Shown here piece by piece: positions 24,849 through 33,819 of a stretch of DNA of 56,834 nt. How positions within the stretch are numbered: the first letter of the stretch is position 1; the number at the start of each line of letters is the position of its first letter. Source of the DNA: Clostridiales bacterium (GTDB lineage: Bacteria; Bacillota; Clostridia; Lachnospirales; Lachnospiraceae). Location: the NCBI GenBank assembly GCA_018376135.1, contig JAHABX010000023.1:1-56834 (forward strand), in the 5' to 3' direction. Below the pieces are notes generated by a model. It ran no database searches, was not told the DNA's origin, and saw nothing but the letters and a program-made list of their open reading frames with translations. A program made the position numbers and the translations under genes.

Positions 24849-26045
24849 TTAAAAAGATACCAATGCCGGATACATTACCATGATCAGAACCGTCAAAAGC
24901 AGCATTCCCATGGGCAGAAGCAGTTTGCTTTCGCACTCCTCGCCCATTCTTCTTGCCAGTGCCTTCCGATCCTCAAAGGCTTCTCTCGCTTCTTCCCGCA
25001 GAAGCTCCGCCAGATTCCTGGTTCCCTTCCTGAGATTCTGACTCAGCAGCGTCCCCAGCTTCAAATATGCCGGCACACGGCATCTGGTTCCAAAGCGTTC
25101 ATACGCTAATGTCTCCGGTATCCCGCTCTGCATTTCATGCAGCGTTTTACGCATCTCTTCATATGCCGCACGGTGCTCCGTGCTTTCTCCGTTTTTCTTT
25201 TCATAGTTCTCTACAATCCGTTCCCATGCCTTTCTTGTACTGATTCCCGCTCCCATATACAGACTCAGCCGGCTGACGATCTCCGGATAATCAAGCTGCA
25301 TGCTCCGCTCCCGCTTTCTGGCAGACTGCTCCTCCTCCCTGCGTCTCCCAATCTCCACTGCTGCCAGCGAACATACCGTAAGAGCCAGCATCCAGATACC
25401 GCGCCGGTCCGTCGTCTGATACCAGGACACCGGTTCGCCAAATACCTCCGACGGAAGTAAAAGCTCTCCGGAACTGTCATCCTTCTGCCGTTCCTGAATC
25501 TGATATTCCAAAAGCCTCATCTTCTGCTCCGTATCCGGCTCTCCGGGCGGGCACAGCTTCAGATCTCTTTTCCACGTAACGCTCCTGTCTCCCAGGGAAA
25601 GCACAGCCTGAACCTTCAGAGGCACCGGTTCCTTCAGACTCTCATTTCGTACCGTCCCATCGGGATCCACATATTCCCAGGAATCCAGATACCACTGTAC
25701 CTCCACCTCGGTATCCGGTATCACGGACGGCATCTGAATATCCGTTTTAATATGATACAAATCCGTATTGTTCTTTAAGAACATTTTTTCCAGACCTGCC
25801 GATGCCGCCGTTAAAATCTCATGGATCTCCTCCTCACTGCAGGGCATCTCCACCAGCGTAATCTCCAGCGGATATCTCTTTCCTCCAAGCTCTGCCTGAA
25901 GCTTTTGTTCCTGATCTCCTTCTCCCTGCTCCGGGCGCGTCAGCGTCTGCAGCGCCTCCTGCTCTCTTCCGTCATAAAAAAAGCACGCCACACTTAAAGC
26001 CACTCCCGTGATCCCAAGCAATCCCCATCGTGTCCTATATTTCAA
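24849..26045 (-). CDS. tadC: TadC-like type II secretion F protein with large N-terminal extracytoplasmic domain
   Basis: 398 residues. The C-terminal third is a T2SF domain (YPEIVSRLSLYMGAGISTRK; FGTRCRVPAYLKLGTLLSQN; two C-terminal helices ending LLTVLIMVMYPALVSF). Unlike usual TadC proteins (about 280-320 residues), an N-terminal helix (8-22) is followed by about 190 residues with a secreted look (AELGGKRYPLEITLVEMPCS; YLDSWEYVDPDGTVRNESLK) before the next helix (about 217-233). It starts with TTG overlapping the tadB stop. It is an inner-membrane platform for pilus assembly. Confidence 0.82.
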   Translation of the reverse strand: MKYRTRWGLLGITGVALSVACFFYDGREQEALQTLTRPEQGEGDQEQKLQAELGGKRYPLEITLVEMPCSEEEIHEILTAASAGLEKMFLKNNTDLYHIKTDIQMPSVIPDTEVEVQWYLDSWEYVDPDGTVRNESLKEPVPLKVQAVLSLGDRSVTWKRDLKLCPPGEPDTEQKMRLLEYQIQERQKDDSSGELLLPSEVFGEPVSWYQTTDRRGIWMLALTVCSLAAVEIGRRREEEQSARKRERSMQLDYPEIVSRLSLYMGAGISTRKAWERIVENYEKKNGESTEHRAAYEEMRKTLHEMQSGIPETLAYERFGTRCRVPAYLKLGTLLSQNLRKGTRNLAELLREEAREAFEDRKALARRMGEECESKLLLPMGMLLLTVLIMVMYPALVSF

Positions 26046-26781
26046 ACTGCACCATCCTCTTTCCGATCAGATACGCAGCCAGATAGATGCAGAGACTTAT
26101 GGTCATTACCACGATTCCTGCCGGCTCATGATACAGCCCCTTCAGAAATTCCTCCGAGCCTATCCTCATATACAAAAGGATCGCTGCCGGCATAACCGTC
26201 ATGATTCTCTGTTCGTAGACCTTTGCCGCCAGCATGGCAGCAATCTCTCTTCTGGTATCCATCACTTCTGCCATCTGTGCCGCCGTACTCCTTATTACCG
26301 CGTTCAGGCTCCCTCCGCTTGTCCTTGCAGTACAGAAAACCTCCGCAAAGCTTTTGACCTCTTCCATAGGGTGTCTGAATGCAAGCTCCATCATAAGCGT
26401 CTCCGGTCTCTGATTATTGCCCGCCTTCGCCAGCATCCATTTAAGCTCCTCCAGCATGATTCCTCCCCCGGGAAACATCAGCGCAAGCTCCCGATAAGAC
26501 TGCCCCAGAGCATTCTCCACCGAATATCCGGCAGACAGAGACGAAGCCAGCAAAAGGATCCATTCCCGGAACATTTTCCGGAACTGCTCCTCTTCTCTCC
26601 GTCTTCTTGCCGCTGCACACTCCCTGTGCCAAAACCATATAAAAGGGGATAAAAAAAGAACTGCATAGAAAGAATCGTAGAACAGCCAGGCAAAGATAAA
26701 AACGAAAACAATTCCCTGGACTATATCCAGGGCGGCGGCTCTATCTATCCGCCATGATCCCGGCACGCTGAAACTTTTCAA
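26035..26781 (-). CDS. tadB: TadB-like type II secretion F protein
   Basis: About 248 residues with a T2SF domain: FREWILLLASSLSAGYSVEN, FCTARTSGGSLNAVIRSTAA, then two membrane helices at the C-terminus, and two at the N-terminus (about 22-55). With TadC it forms the membrane platform that couples the TadA ATPase to pilin export. The longest frame begins with a TTG at 26781, overlapping tadA by 41 bases; a GGAG lies 12 bases upstream, so the exact start is uncertain. Confidence 0.85.
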   Translation of the reverse strand: MKSFSVPGSWRIDRAAALDIVQGIVFVFIFAWLFYDSFYAVLFLSPFIWFWHRECAAARRRREEEQFRKMFREWILLLASSLSAGYSVENALGQSYRELALMFPGGGIMLEELKWMLAKAGNNQRPETLMMELAFRHPMEEVKSFAEVFCTARTSGGSLNAVIRSTAAQMAEVMDTRREIAAMLAAKVYEQRIMTVMPAAILLYMRIGSEEFLKGLYHEPAGIVVMTISLCIYLAAYLIGKRMVQFEI

Positions 26782-27976
26782 TATTTTTCATTTCTCCTGC
26801 TTTTTCCTGTATCCCGCAGATCCTGCCGGATATCTCACCGGTTTCCCGGAAGAGGAACAGCGGATTTAACTCCACCTGATCCCCTTCCATACCGGTCACT
26901 TCTGTGATTTCGAGAAGCCTGCGGCTTTTATCCCGCAGTCTCCCCAGATAAACGATCAGATCAATTCCGGAAGCGATCTGCCTCCGGATTGCCTGTAAAG
27001 GCAGCTCCATTCCCATAAGGACCATGGTCTCCAAACGGCTGACTGTGTCTCTGGTGCTGTTCGCATGACAGGTGCTGATACTTCCGTCGTGTCCTGTATT
27101 CAGACAGGTCAGAAGTTCAAATGCCTCGGCGCCCCTCACCTCTCCCACAATGATCCGGGATGGTCTCATCCGCAGGGATGCCCGGATCAGGTCGCGCATG
27201 GTAATCTCACGACAATCCTCCATTCCTGTGGAGCGGGTCTCCAGCCTCACCAGATTCTCCACATTCTGAATCTGCAGCTCTGCTGTATCTTCTATTACAA
27301 TCACCCGCTCCTCCTTCGGAATATATTCCGAGAGCGCATTTAAAAACGTAGTCTTGCCCGAACCGGTTCCTCCCGCAATCAATATGGAGTATCCGGCACA
27401 TACTGCATCCCTGAGAAAATGAGCTTCTTCCGGAGAAATACTCTCCAGCTCCAACAGCTTTTCCATCGTTATGGGCTTTTCCGGAAATCTTCGTATTGTG
27501 ATGATCGGCCCATTCACTGCAACCGGGGGAAGAACGACATGCACCCTGTCCCCGTTCTCCAGCCTTGCATCTACGATGGGCTGGGATTCGTTGACGATCC
27601 GGTTGCAGGCTCCCGTCATCTGTTGGATAATGTCCTGGATCCTCTCTCTGGAATAAAAATTTTTCTCCCATCGCAGGAGCTTTCCACCCCGTTCCACAAA
27701 GATTCCGTCCATGCCATTGACCATAATCTCTGTCACATCCTGCTCCTCTAAAAGCTCCTGAAGAACGTCCATCTTACGCAGTGCGTAGAACAGCTCCTTC
27801 TTCAGTCTGCACTTTTCATCCAGAGCAAGATACTGCTCTTTCCCATAGGAAAGCACGACCTCGTCGATCAGCTCCTGCATCTCCTCATCCGGTACTTCCC
27901 GGCTAAGGTCTACCTGATCCAGAATCCGCCTTTTGAGTTCTGTAAATCTCTCTGTATCTTCTGACACATAATCCAT
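26741..27976 (-). CDS. TadA/CpaF family secretion ATPase
   Basis: 411 residues. The N-terminal CpaF domain (QDVTEIMVNGMDGIFVERGG) leads into the ATPase: Walker A ILIAGGTGSGKTTFLNAL, the Asp box IVIEDTAELQIQNVENLVRL, Walker B SLRMRPSRIIVGEVRGAEAF and the His box NTGHDGSISTCHANS. It powers Flp pilus assembly at the cytoplasmic face. AGGAGG is eight bases before the ATG. Named here by family because tadA is also the symbol of the tRNA deaminase. Confidence 0.95.
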   Translation of the reverse strand: MDYVSEDTERFTELKRRILDQVDLSREVPDEEMQELIDEVVLSYGKEQYLALDEKCRLKKELFYALRKMDVLQELLEEQDVTEIMVNGMDGIFVERGGKLLRWEKNFYSRERIQDIIQQMTGACNRIVNESQPIVDARLENGDRVHVVLPPVAVNGPIITIRRFPEKPITMEKLLELESISPEEAHFLRDAVCAGYSILIAGGTGSGKTTFLNALSEYIPKEERVIVIEDTAELQIQNVENLVRLETRSTGMEDCREITMRDLIRASLRMRPSRIIVGEVRGAEAFELLTCLNTGHDGSISTCHANSTRDTVSRLETMVLMGMELPLQAIRRQIASGIDLIVYLGRLRDKSRRLLEITEVTGMEGDQVELNPLFLFRETGEISGRICGIQEKAGEMKNIEKFQRAGIMADR

Positions 27977-27985
27977 GGTTCCTCC

Positions 27986-28987
27986 TTATTCCCGCAGCAG
28001 CCCCCGGATATAATGTCCCAGCTCCTGCTGCGGCAGCATAAGCAGCTCCTCCTCACTTTCCAGACTGACCGTACAGTCCGGAAGCTCCAGCGTCTGCAGG
28101 CTCTCCAGTATATCCATCCCGTCTAAAATCTGAATATACTTCTGCCACTGGTTGATCTTGGTCTGAGAGATGATATCTCTGCCGGCGGGCACATAGATCC
28201 CGTCGCACTTCCGCAGCAGGTCCAATTCATGTCCGGCTGCATTCCCCAGATCCAATATCACGGAATCATACGAACTCTGTGTGCGGATCAGATCCAGCAG
28301 ACGCTGCCACTCTTCCACGGTAACCTGCCTGAAATCCGTATAAGACGCACAGGTGGGAATATAATCCATCCGGTCCAGCTTCTGGACCATGCTGTTCAGA
28401 CGATAGAGAAACGGTGTTGTATTTTTCTGTCTCAGAAAATAAATCAAATCGGATAAGTTCCAGTGGCTTTTCCCAAGGAGCTCTGTGAAACCGCAGCACT
28501 CCTCAAGATTTAGATATAAAACATTCTGGTTCGCTGCCAGTATCTGCCCAAGTGTTAGTGCAAATACATTCTTACCAATTCCTCCTGCCGGAGTATACAC
28601 CCCTATGACTCTGTTGTCTTTGTGTATCCCTGTCAGATACTCCTCCTCTGCATCCTGTTCAGAATAATAGTACATGATCTCCCGCAGAATATTTTCCACG
28701 GACTGGTACTTGTACACGGCAGGATACATGCCAAGCTCCCTGGGAAGGCTGCCGTCCGACAGCAGGATCACACACTCTCTGCGGATGAGTTCCTTACATA
28801 CCTCATACCGCTCTGCTGATATCAGCAATATTTCGATCTCTTCTCCGGCTGCCGCCCTGACGAGCTGCTCCTTTTCCGTGCACATTCTCACCTGAAACAG
28901 ATGGCTTTTTTTCAGATTTACGTACTCTCGAAAAGCTTCCATATAAGAAGCATCTGAATCCGCAATCCATAATCGCGTGCTTTTCAC
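27986..28987 (-). CDS. tadZ: TadZ/CpaE-like pilus localisation ATPase
   Basis: About 333 residues. The N-terminus (STRLWIADSDASYMEAFREY) is an atypical receiver-like domain without the full acidic pocket. The C-terminus is a MinD/ParA-type ATPase with a deviant Walker A (VYTPAGGIGKNVFALTLGQI), where the last Lys-Thr pair is Lys-Asn, and a later VILDLGNAAGHELDLLRKCD Walker B. TadZ proteins place the pilus machine at the pole. The start GTG at 28987 follows GGAGG. It is the first gene of the Tad operon. Confidence 0.85.
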   Translation of the reverse strand: MKSTRLWIADSDASYMEAFREYVNLKKSHLFQVRMCTEKEQLVRAAAGEEIEILLISAERYEVCKELIRRECVILLSDGSLPRELGMYPAVYKYQSVENILREIMYYYSEQDAEEEYLTGIHKDNRVIGVYTPAGGIGKNVFALTLGQILAANQNVLYLNLEECCGFTELLGKSHWNLSDLIYFLRQKNTTPFLYRLNSMVQKLDRMDYIPTCASYTDFRQVTVEEWQRLLDLIRTQSSYDSVILDLGNAAGHELDLLRKCDGIYVPAGRDIISQTKINQWQKYIQILDGMDILESLQTLELPDCTVSLESEEELLMLPQQELGHYIRGLLRE

Positions 28988-29178
28988 AATAACCTCCCGC
29001 AACACAAAATCCGGTTTTCTTATGCTGCAATTTCATAATGGAATCCGGCTCCGAAATAACCTTGAGCCTGTGGCGAATGCCACTAATCAGATAAACGTTT
29101 ATCACGTCTTTTATTATAAATAATGAATTCAAATCCGTCTATGGGGTTTACAATTTGTTCATAATTTTTGGAACTATC
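28988..29178 (-). promoter_or_regulatory. Leader and control region of the Tad operon
   Basis: The minus strand has a TATAAT near 29119 with no good -35, then two short hairpins: GGC-ATTC-GCC and GGCTC with GAGCC. Together they give a leader of about 110 bases. I looked for a GEMM-type cyclic-di-GMP riboswitch, expected before some pilus operons, and did not find its conserved GGCAAACC/GACGCAAAGCC core. Confidence 0.4.
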
Positions 29179-29451
29179 TCACAAAAACTGAAATGCGGCT
29201 ACTGCGTAAAGCAGAGAAATCCCGCTGAAACCAAGGGTTCCGGATGTCAAAAGACTGCACAGATTGATCCCTACCGCACATGGAATCCCCCACGATTCCA
29301 TGAATAAATTAATTCCGAAGATGGCAATCCCTCCCATTACCGCACGCAGGCAGAAGTTGAGAAAGAATTCCGCTTTGTTTTTTACCGTAACAATGAAGAG
29401 CACCAGTAAACAGGCTCCCGCAATCATCAAGAATCCCATCTGTTTTTCCAT
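29179..29451 (-). CDS. BofA family (pro-sigma-K processing inhibitor-like) membrane protein
   Basis: About 90 residues with two or three membrane helices and the BofA ending: RAVMGGIAIFGINLFMESWG, AVGINLCSLLTSGTLGFSGI, SLLYAVAAF. In Bacillus BofA holds back the SpoIVFB protease during sporulation. The start at 29451 follows GAGGAG at eight bases, rather than the outer ATG. In Bacillus bofA sits downstream of recR and yaaL; here it is about 21 kb away from recR and divergent from the YaaL-like gene. Confidence 0.85.
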   Translation of the reverse strand: MEKQMGFLMIAGACLLVLFIVTVKNKAEFFLNFCLRAVMGGIAIFGINLFMESWGIPCAVGINLCSLLTSGTLGFSGISLLYAVAAFQFL

Positions 29452-29578
29452 AGATATCGCTCCTCTCTGCTTCACTATATGAAAATGCAGGAGAAATATT
29501 CCCGGTTCCGTATAAATTTTCCTTCCAGCGACTATACTTGTAATAACTTAATTTCCCATAACAGGAAGGAAGATGCAG

Positions 29579-29800
29579 ATGAAACGCACAGACCCCAGCA
29601 TAACCGCCGATTCCAGAAAGCAGCAGCTTCTGGACGATATACAGAAAACCAAATATGCCCTGGACTGCGCCTACTCGAATTTTGAAAACGTAGTCGACCC
29701 GGATCTGATCGACTGTTCCATCTACGAGCTGAAAGCAGTACAGATGAGATACCGTTTTCTTCTAAGGCAGGCAGCACTTTTGGATTCCACCACGGGATAA
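29579..29800 (+). CDS. YaaL-like DUF2508 protein
   Basis: About 73 residues, soluble and helical: RKQQLLDDIQKTKYALDCAY followed by SNFENVVDPDLIDCSIYELK and a C-terminal VQMRYRFLLRQA, matching the DUF2508/YaaL family. Its function is unknown. Two ATGs lie six bases apart (29573 and 29579); the second has better spacing from the AGGAAGGAAG site. It is divergent from bofA, its usual neighbour, and followed by a terminator. Confidence 0.8.
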   Translation: MKRTDPSITADSRKQQLLDDIQKTKYALDCAYSNFENVVDPDLIDCSIYELKAVQMRYRFLLRQAALLDSTTG

Positions 29801-29805
29801 ATCAT

Positions 29806-29845
29806 ACGGGAGGCATGCCCTGATCAGGCAGCCTCCCGTTTTTTA
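29806..29845 (+). terminator. Terminator after the YaaL-like gene
   Basis: Stem CGGGAGGC / GCCTCCCG (29807-29814 with 29831-29838, with an outer A-T pair) is followed by TTTTTT. It overlaps the stop of the leftward ktrA gene and may serve both. Confidence 0.9.
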
Positions 29846-30493
29846 CAGCTTCTTCAGAAACTTATTCATCACTTCATCCTGTCCCAGCACCAGCAGATGA
29901 TCCTGCTCCTGGAACCGGTAATCCGCACCCGGCATCATGACGGTTGCCTCGTCCTTTTTAATTCCCAGAATACTGATATGATAATCCGCACGTACATTTA
30001 CTTCTTTTATGGACTTTCCGATCCATGTCTTCATCGGCGGAATCTCATAGATTCCATAATCTCCCGCCAGATCCACAAAGTCAAATACATGATTGGCGCT
30101 TGCTTTTTTGGCTGCTCTCTCCGCAATGTCTCTCTCCGGATAGACCACCTCGTCCGCACCGTTTCTGAGCAGAAACTTTGCCTGTACATCCGTACTTGCA
30201 CGGCTGATGACCCATTTGGAGCCCATCTCCTTCAAAAGGCTTGTGATCTCCAGACTGCTCTGGAAATTCGTTCCGATACAGACAAAGCTGGCGTCAAAAT
30301 TGCCGATACCCAGCTCCTTTAATACTTCCGGCTTCGTACAGTCCCCGATCTTGGCACTGGTAGCAAGAGGCAGACAGGGCGTAAGCCGCTCCTCATCCTC
30401 ATCCACGATCAGTATCTCATTCCCGAGCTTTGCCAGCTCTCTGCACAGATATTGTCCAAAACGTCCCATACCGATAATTAAAAATGATTTCAT
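29843..30493 (-). CDS. ktrA: Potassium uptake regulatory subunit KtrA (TrkA family)
   Basis: 216 residues, the usual KtrA size. An N-terminal RCK/Rossmann domain (FLIIGMGRFGQYLCRELAKL; the acidic strand end IVDEDEERL) binds nucleotide, and the C-terminal RCK_C region (WIGKSIKEVNVRADYHISIL; MMPGADYRFQEQDHLLVLGQ) follows. It gates the KtrB channel, which lies 27 bases upstream in the same operon. AGGAGG precedes the ATG. Confidence 0.93.
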   Translation of the reverse strand: MKSFLIIGMGRFGQYLCRELAKLGNEILIVDEDEERLTPCLPLATSAKIGDCTKPEVLKELGIGNFDASFVCIGTNFQSSLEITSLLKEMGSKWVISRASTDVQAKFLLRNGADEVVYPERDIAERAAKKASANHVFDFVDLAGDYGIYEIPPMKTWIGKSIKEVNVRADYHISILGIKKDEATVMMPGADYRFQEQDHLLVLGQDEVMNKFLKKL

Positions 30494-30520
30494 ATCCTTG
30501 TCCTCCTACCTGTTTGATTC

Positions 30521-31864
30521 TCATCCGACACTGATTCGCTCCATAGGCTGCCGGAGACTTGACTTATTTCTCTTGTCGGTAAATGCCAGTGCAAATGACA
30601 GGCTGCCGATCCGTCCGCAGTACATGAGCAGGATCAGCACGACTCTGGAGATCGTCCCCGTATCCCTTGTGATTCCGGTGGAGATACCCACCGTATTCAC
30701 TGCAGAGAAGGTTTCCAGAAATACGTCTGTCAGCGGAAGACCATCCACTGCACAGATGATAAACGATGCCGTGACTGCCATGGTAAGGGTCAGTGTAAAT
30801 ACTACCGCCGCCTTCTCAATGATTCCGTCCTCCAGTCTTCGTCCATAAATATTGACGCCGTCTGTATGTCGGATCATGGAAATAATATAGAACAGAAGCA
30901 CCATGATCGTAGTGGTCTTCACGCCTCCTGCTGTGGATCCGGGATTCCCTCCGATCAGCATCAGAACGATCGTAAGCAGCTTTCCCGCATCTCCAAGACC
31001 CGCAACATCCGTTGTGTTAAATCCCGCCGTTCTGGGTGTGACTGCCGCAAAAAATGCGCCCAGCACCTTGTCCGGTCCTTCCAGTCCGCTTAAAACTCCA
31101 TTCCGCTCCAGGATCAGGAACAAAATTGCGGGCACTGCCACCAGCACCACCAGGGCGGTCATGACCATTTTCGTATGCAGCGTGTATCTGCGGATATGCA
31201 GCCGGTTCTTATACAGATCACTCCAGACTACAAATCCAAGACCGCCAAGCAGGATCAGCCCCATCGCCGCCAGATTCACAATCCAGTCACCGGCATACCG
31301 GGTCAGAGAAGAATATGTCTCATACCGTCCCATCAGGTCAAAGCCCGCATTGCAGAAAGCGGATATGGAATGAAAGATACTATAATAAATACCTTCCAGA
31401 AGTCCGAACTCCGGAATGAACCGAATTGCAAATAAAAGCGCTCCCAGCCCCTCGATCAGAAGCGTTCCCTTTACAATCAGCTTTGTCAGTCTGACGATTC
31501 CGCCGATCTGCTGAGTATTCACACTGTCCTTCAGAAGACCCCGGTCTGCCAGTCCGATCTTCTTCCCCATGATCATCAGGATCGTTACACCGATGGTCAC
31601 AAAACCCAGCCCCCCGGTCTGGATCATCATCAGAATCACGATCTGCCCGAACAGACTCCAGTGCTGCCAGGTATCCACCACTACCAGTCCGGTCACACAG
31701 GTCGCGCTGGTTGCCGTGAACAGCGAAGAGAGAAAATCCGTTCCTCCCGGTCCCCTGCTGGATACCGGAAGCATCAGCAGCAGTGTGCCGCACAATATGA
31801 CCATCAAAAAGCCGACTGCGATCCACTGGGTTCCTGTCAGCCGGCTGCGCATTTTTGCAAACAT
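30521..31864 (-). CDS. ktrB: Potassium uptake channel subunit KtrB (TrkH family)
   Basis: 447 residues with about eight to ten membrane helices. The selectivity-filter loops are visible: LFTATSATCVTGLVVVDTWQ (first), SISAFCNAGFDLMG (second), AVTPRTAGFNTTDVAGL (third) and ETFSAVNTVGISTGIT (fourth). It imports K+ (often with Na+) together with KtrA. GGAGG is six to seven bases before the ATG, and a promoter lies at 31907-31935. No cyclic-di-AMP riboswitch was recognised upstream. Confidence 0.95.
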   Translation of the reverse strand: MFAKMRSRLTGTQWIAVGFLMVILCGTLLLMLPVSSRGPGGTDFLSSLFTATSATCVTGLVVVDTWQHWSLFGQIVILMMIQTGGLGFVTIGVTILMIMGKKIGLADRGLLKDSVNTQQIGGIVRLTKLIVKGTLLIEGLGALLFAIRFIPEFGLLEGIYYSIFHSISAFCNAGFDLMGRYETYSSLTRYAGDWIVNLAAMGLILLGGLGFVVWSDLYKNRLHIRRYTLHTKMVMTALVVLVAVPAILFLILERNGVLSGLEGPDKVLGAFFAAVTPRTAGFNTTDVAGLGDAGKLLTIVLMLIGGNPGSTAGGVKTTTIMVLLFYIISMIRHTDGVNIYGRRLEDGIIEKAAVVFTLTLTMAVTASFIICAVDGLPLTDVFLETFSAVNTVGISTGITRDTGTISRVVLILLMYCGRIGSLSFALAFTDKRNKSSLRQPMERISVG

Positions 31865-31906
31865 AACGTATCCTCCGATTTTGCATCACTATGCTCAGAT
31901 GCCTCT

Positions 31907-31935
31907 ATCATATAAAATATCCTTCCTTTTTTCAA
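31907..31935 (-). promoter_or_regulatory. Promoter of ktrBA
   Basis: On the minus strand TTGAAA (31935-31930), a 17-base spacer and TATGAT (31912-31907), 43 bases from the ktrB start. Confidence 0.65.
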
Positions 31936-31946
31936 GGGCAGTTTGC

Positions 31947-31975
31947 TTTACAACCCCCGATTTCTGTGTTAACTT
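31947..31975 (+). promoter_or_regulatory. Promoter of the YesMN-type sensor pair
   Basis: TTTACA (31947-31952), a 17-base spacer and an extended -10, TGTTAACTT (hexamer 31970-31975), 32 bases before the kinase start. Confidence 0.55.
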
Positions 31976-32007
31976 GAAATTACAAATACGCAGGAGGGCA
32001 TCGTCAC

Positions 32008-33789
32008 ATGTGGATGAGCAAAAAACAACATCTGAAAGCATCTTATTACTACAGCTTTTTTGCCCTGATTGTAATTCCCATTCTTCTGATCACACTCATA
32101 TCGATTCTGGTCATCCGAACGATGATGTTTGACTCAGCCACCCGTAACATCCGTCAGGCGCAGGATACCATTGCTTCCACTCTGGAAAATGAAGTCAAGG
32201 ATATCTCTCTGCGTCTCTCCCATTTCATCTATGTGAACAATAATGAAATCATGAAGATCGCAGCCAAAACAGATACCCGGGATGTGGTAGAGAAGCATCA
32301 CTATACCGAAGTTCTTACGGAAGCCTTCAATTATGCCATGGTTCCTGTTCAGGATATCCTTTCCACGGTCTTCTATATGAAGGACGGGGCTCACGTCTAC
32401 ATGAAGGATGACATTGTCCTTCCGGACACCGAGCTGAAAACCTCCTCCTGGTATCAGTCCGCTATTGCGGATAAAAATACAGTCAAGATCGGTTTCTACA
32501 ATACAAACGTAACCACTTCCAGAAGGACCGCCCATACGCTGACGCTTGTAGCGGCCCTGTCACCCGGTATCGATGTGGACCGGGACGGCGCCATCGAAAT
32601 GGCGGCACTGTTCGCCGATGCCCAGACCGGACATCTGATCCGGGAGTACAACACGGACGAGCTTCTGGGAACTACCCTGCTCCTGGATGCTGAAGGAACG
32701 GTGGTATTCGACGAAGGCGGCGCGTCACACCTCCTTCCCGGTACGGAAAAATTCAGCGGACAGGATCAGTTCTATCATCGTGCCAACGGAAGAAAATATG
32801 TCTATGTGGTTTCCGAAGAACCGGTCAGCGGTCTGAAGATCGTAAGCATCGTGGCATCCGATACACTGACCCGGGATTATAATCGTGTCGCTGCCCTGAT
32901 CATTCTGGTGATCGTGTTCCTGTTCGGACTTTTCTATGTATTTTCCAGCTACTTCCTGCGAAATATCATAGATCCGATCCATACCACGGTACAGGGTATG
33001 CAGGATGTGGAAAATGGTAATCTTCAGGTACATATTGATCCCCGGGGACAGGCAGAGCTCCGCACAATGATCCACTCCTTTAATCGCATGACCCGCAGAC
33101 TGAAGGAGCTGATGGAGGAGACCCGGGATCTGGAGCGCAAAAAATCCGAAACCGAGATCCGGGCTCTGCAGTCCCAGATCAATCCGCACTTTCTGGTAAA
33201 CTCATTAAGCTCCATCCGCTTCATTGCCCAGGCATCCAGATTTGACTCCATCGCCCGTATGGCAGAGGCGCTGATGAAGATCCTTTCCTGCTCCTTCCGG
33301 GGCAATAAAGGCTTCTATACCCTGAAGGAAGAACTGGAGGTTCTGGATGGCTTTATCTATCTCATGAAGATCCGCTATTCGGACTCCTTTGAGATCCATT
33401 ATGAAGTTGAGGATGCCTGCCTGGACTGTCTGGTACCGAGACTGATCCTTCAGCCGGTAGTTGAAAATTCCATTGTACATGGTTTCAGTGACCTGATGGA
33501 CGAATTAGGGGAGATCCGTCTGAACATACGGGAGGAAGAAGGCTTCCTTATCATTTGTGTCCGGGACAATGGCAAAGGTATGTCCGCAGAAGAGATCCGG
33601 CGTCTGCTGTCCGGCAGTGAGACCGACGACAGCGAGCATCAGAGCATTGGCATCCGCAATGTAAATGCCCGGCTGGTCCTCAATTACGGAGCAGACTGCA
33701 GACTGACCATGGAAAGCCAAAAAGGCTCCTATACCAATACCCGGATCCGCTTTCCTGCCGGCCGGGAGCACACAGAACGGCAGCCTTAG
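32008..33789 (+). CDS. YesM-type sensor histidine kinase
   Basis: 593 residues. A membrane helix (about 14-36), a large extracellular sensor (37-295, Cache-like; VFYMKDGAHVYMKDDIVLPD), a second helix (about 296-318), a HAMP region, then the His_kinase box SQINPHFLVNSLSSIRFIAQ (phospho-acceptor His) and an ATPase domain with QPVVENSIVHGF and VRDNGKGMSAEE. This Lyt/YesM class usually senses sugars or binding proteins. It precedes its YesN-type regulator by 30 bases and a lactose-type ABC operon, which it most likely controls. Confidence 0.93.
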   Translation: MWMSKKQHLKASYYYSFFALIVIPILLITLISILVIRTMMFDSATRNIRQAQDTIASTLENEVKDISLRLSHFIYVNNNEIMKIAAKTDTRDVVEKHHYTEVLTEAFNYAMVPVQDILSTVFYMKDGAHVYMKDDIVLPDTELKTSSWYQSAIADKNTVKIGFYNTNVTTSRRTAHTLTLVAALSPGIDVDRDGAIEMAALFADAQTGHLIREYNTDELLGTTLLLDAEGTVVFDEGGASHLLPGTEKFSGQDQFYHRANGRKYVYVVSEEPVSGLKIVSIVASDTLTRDYNRVAALIILVIVFLFGLFYVFSSYFLRNIIDPIHTTVQGMQDVENGNLQVHIDPRGQAELRTMIHSFNRMTRRLKELMEETRDLERKKSETEIRALQSQINPHFLVNSLSSIRFIAQASRFDSIARMAEALMKILSCSFRGNKGFYTLKEELEVLDGFIYLMKIRYSDSFEIHYEVEDACLDCLVPRLILQPVVENSIVHGFSDLMDELGEIRLNIREEEGFLIICVRDNGKGMSAEEIRRLLSGSETDDSEHQSIGIRNVNARLVLNYGADCRLTMESQKGSYTNTRIRFPAGREHTERQP

Positions 33790-33819
33790 CGGTATGCCGG
33801 AACAAAACACGGGGGATAT

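Noticed and set aside
28988..29178. Cyclic-di-GMP (GEMM) riboswitch before the Tad operon
   Set aside because: The conserved GGCAAACC and GACGCAAAGCC cores are absent; only two simple hairpins are present.
31865..32007. Cyclic-di-AMP (ydaO) riboswitch before ktrB
   Set aside because: The region is only 143 bases, holds two divergent promoters, and shows none of the conserved core.
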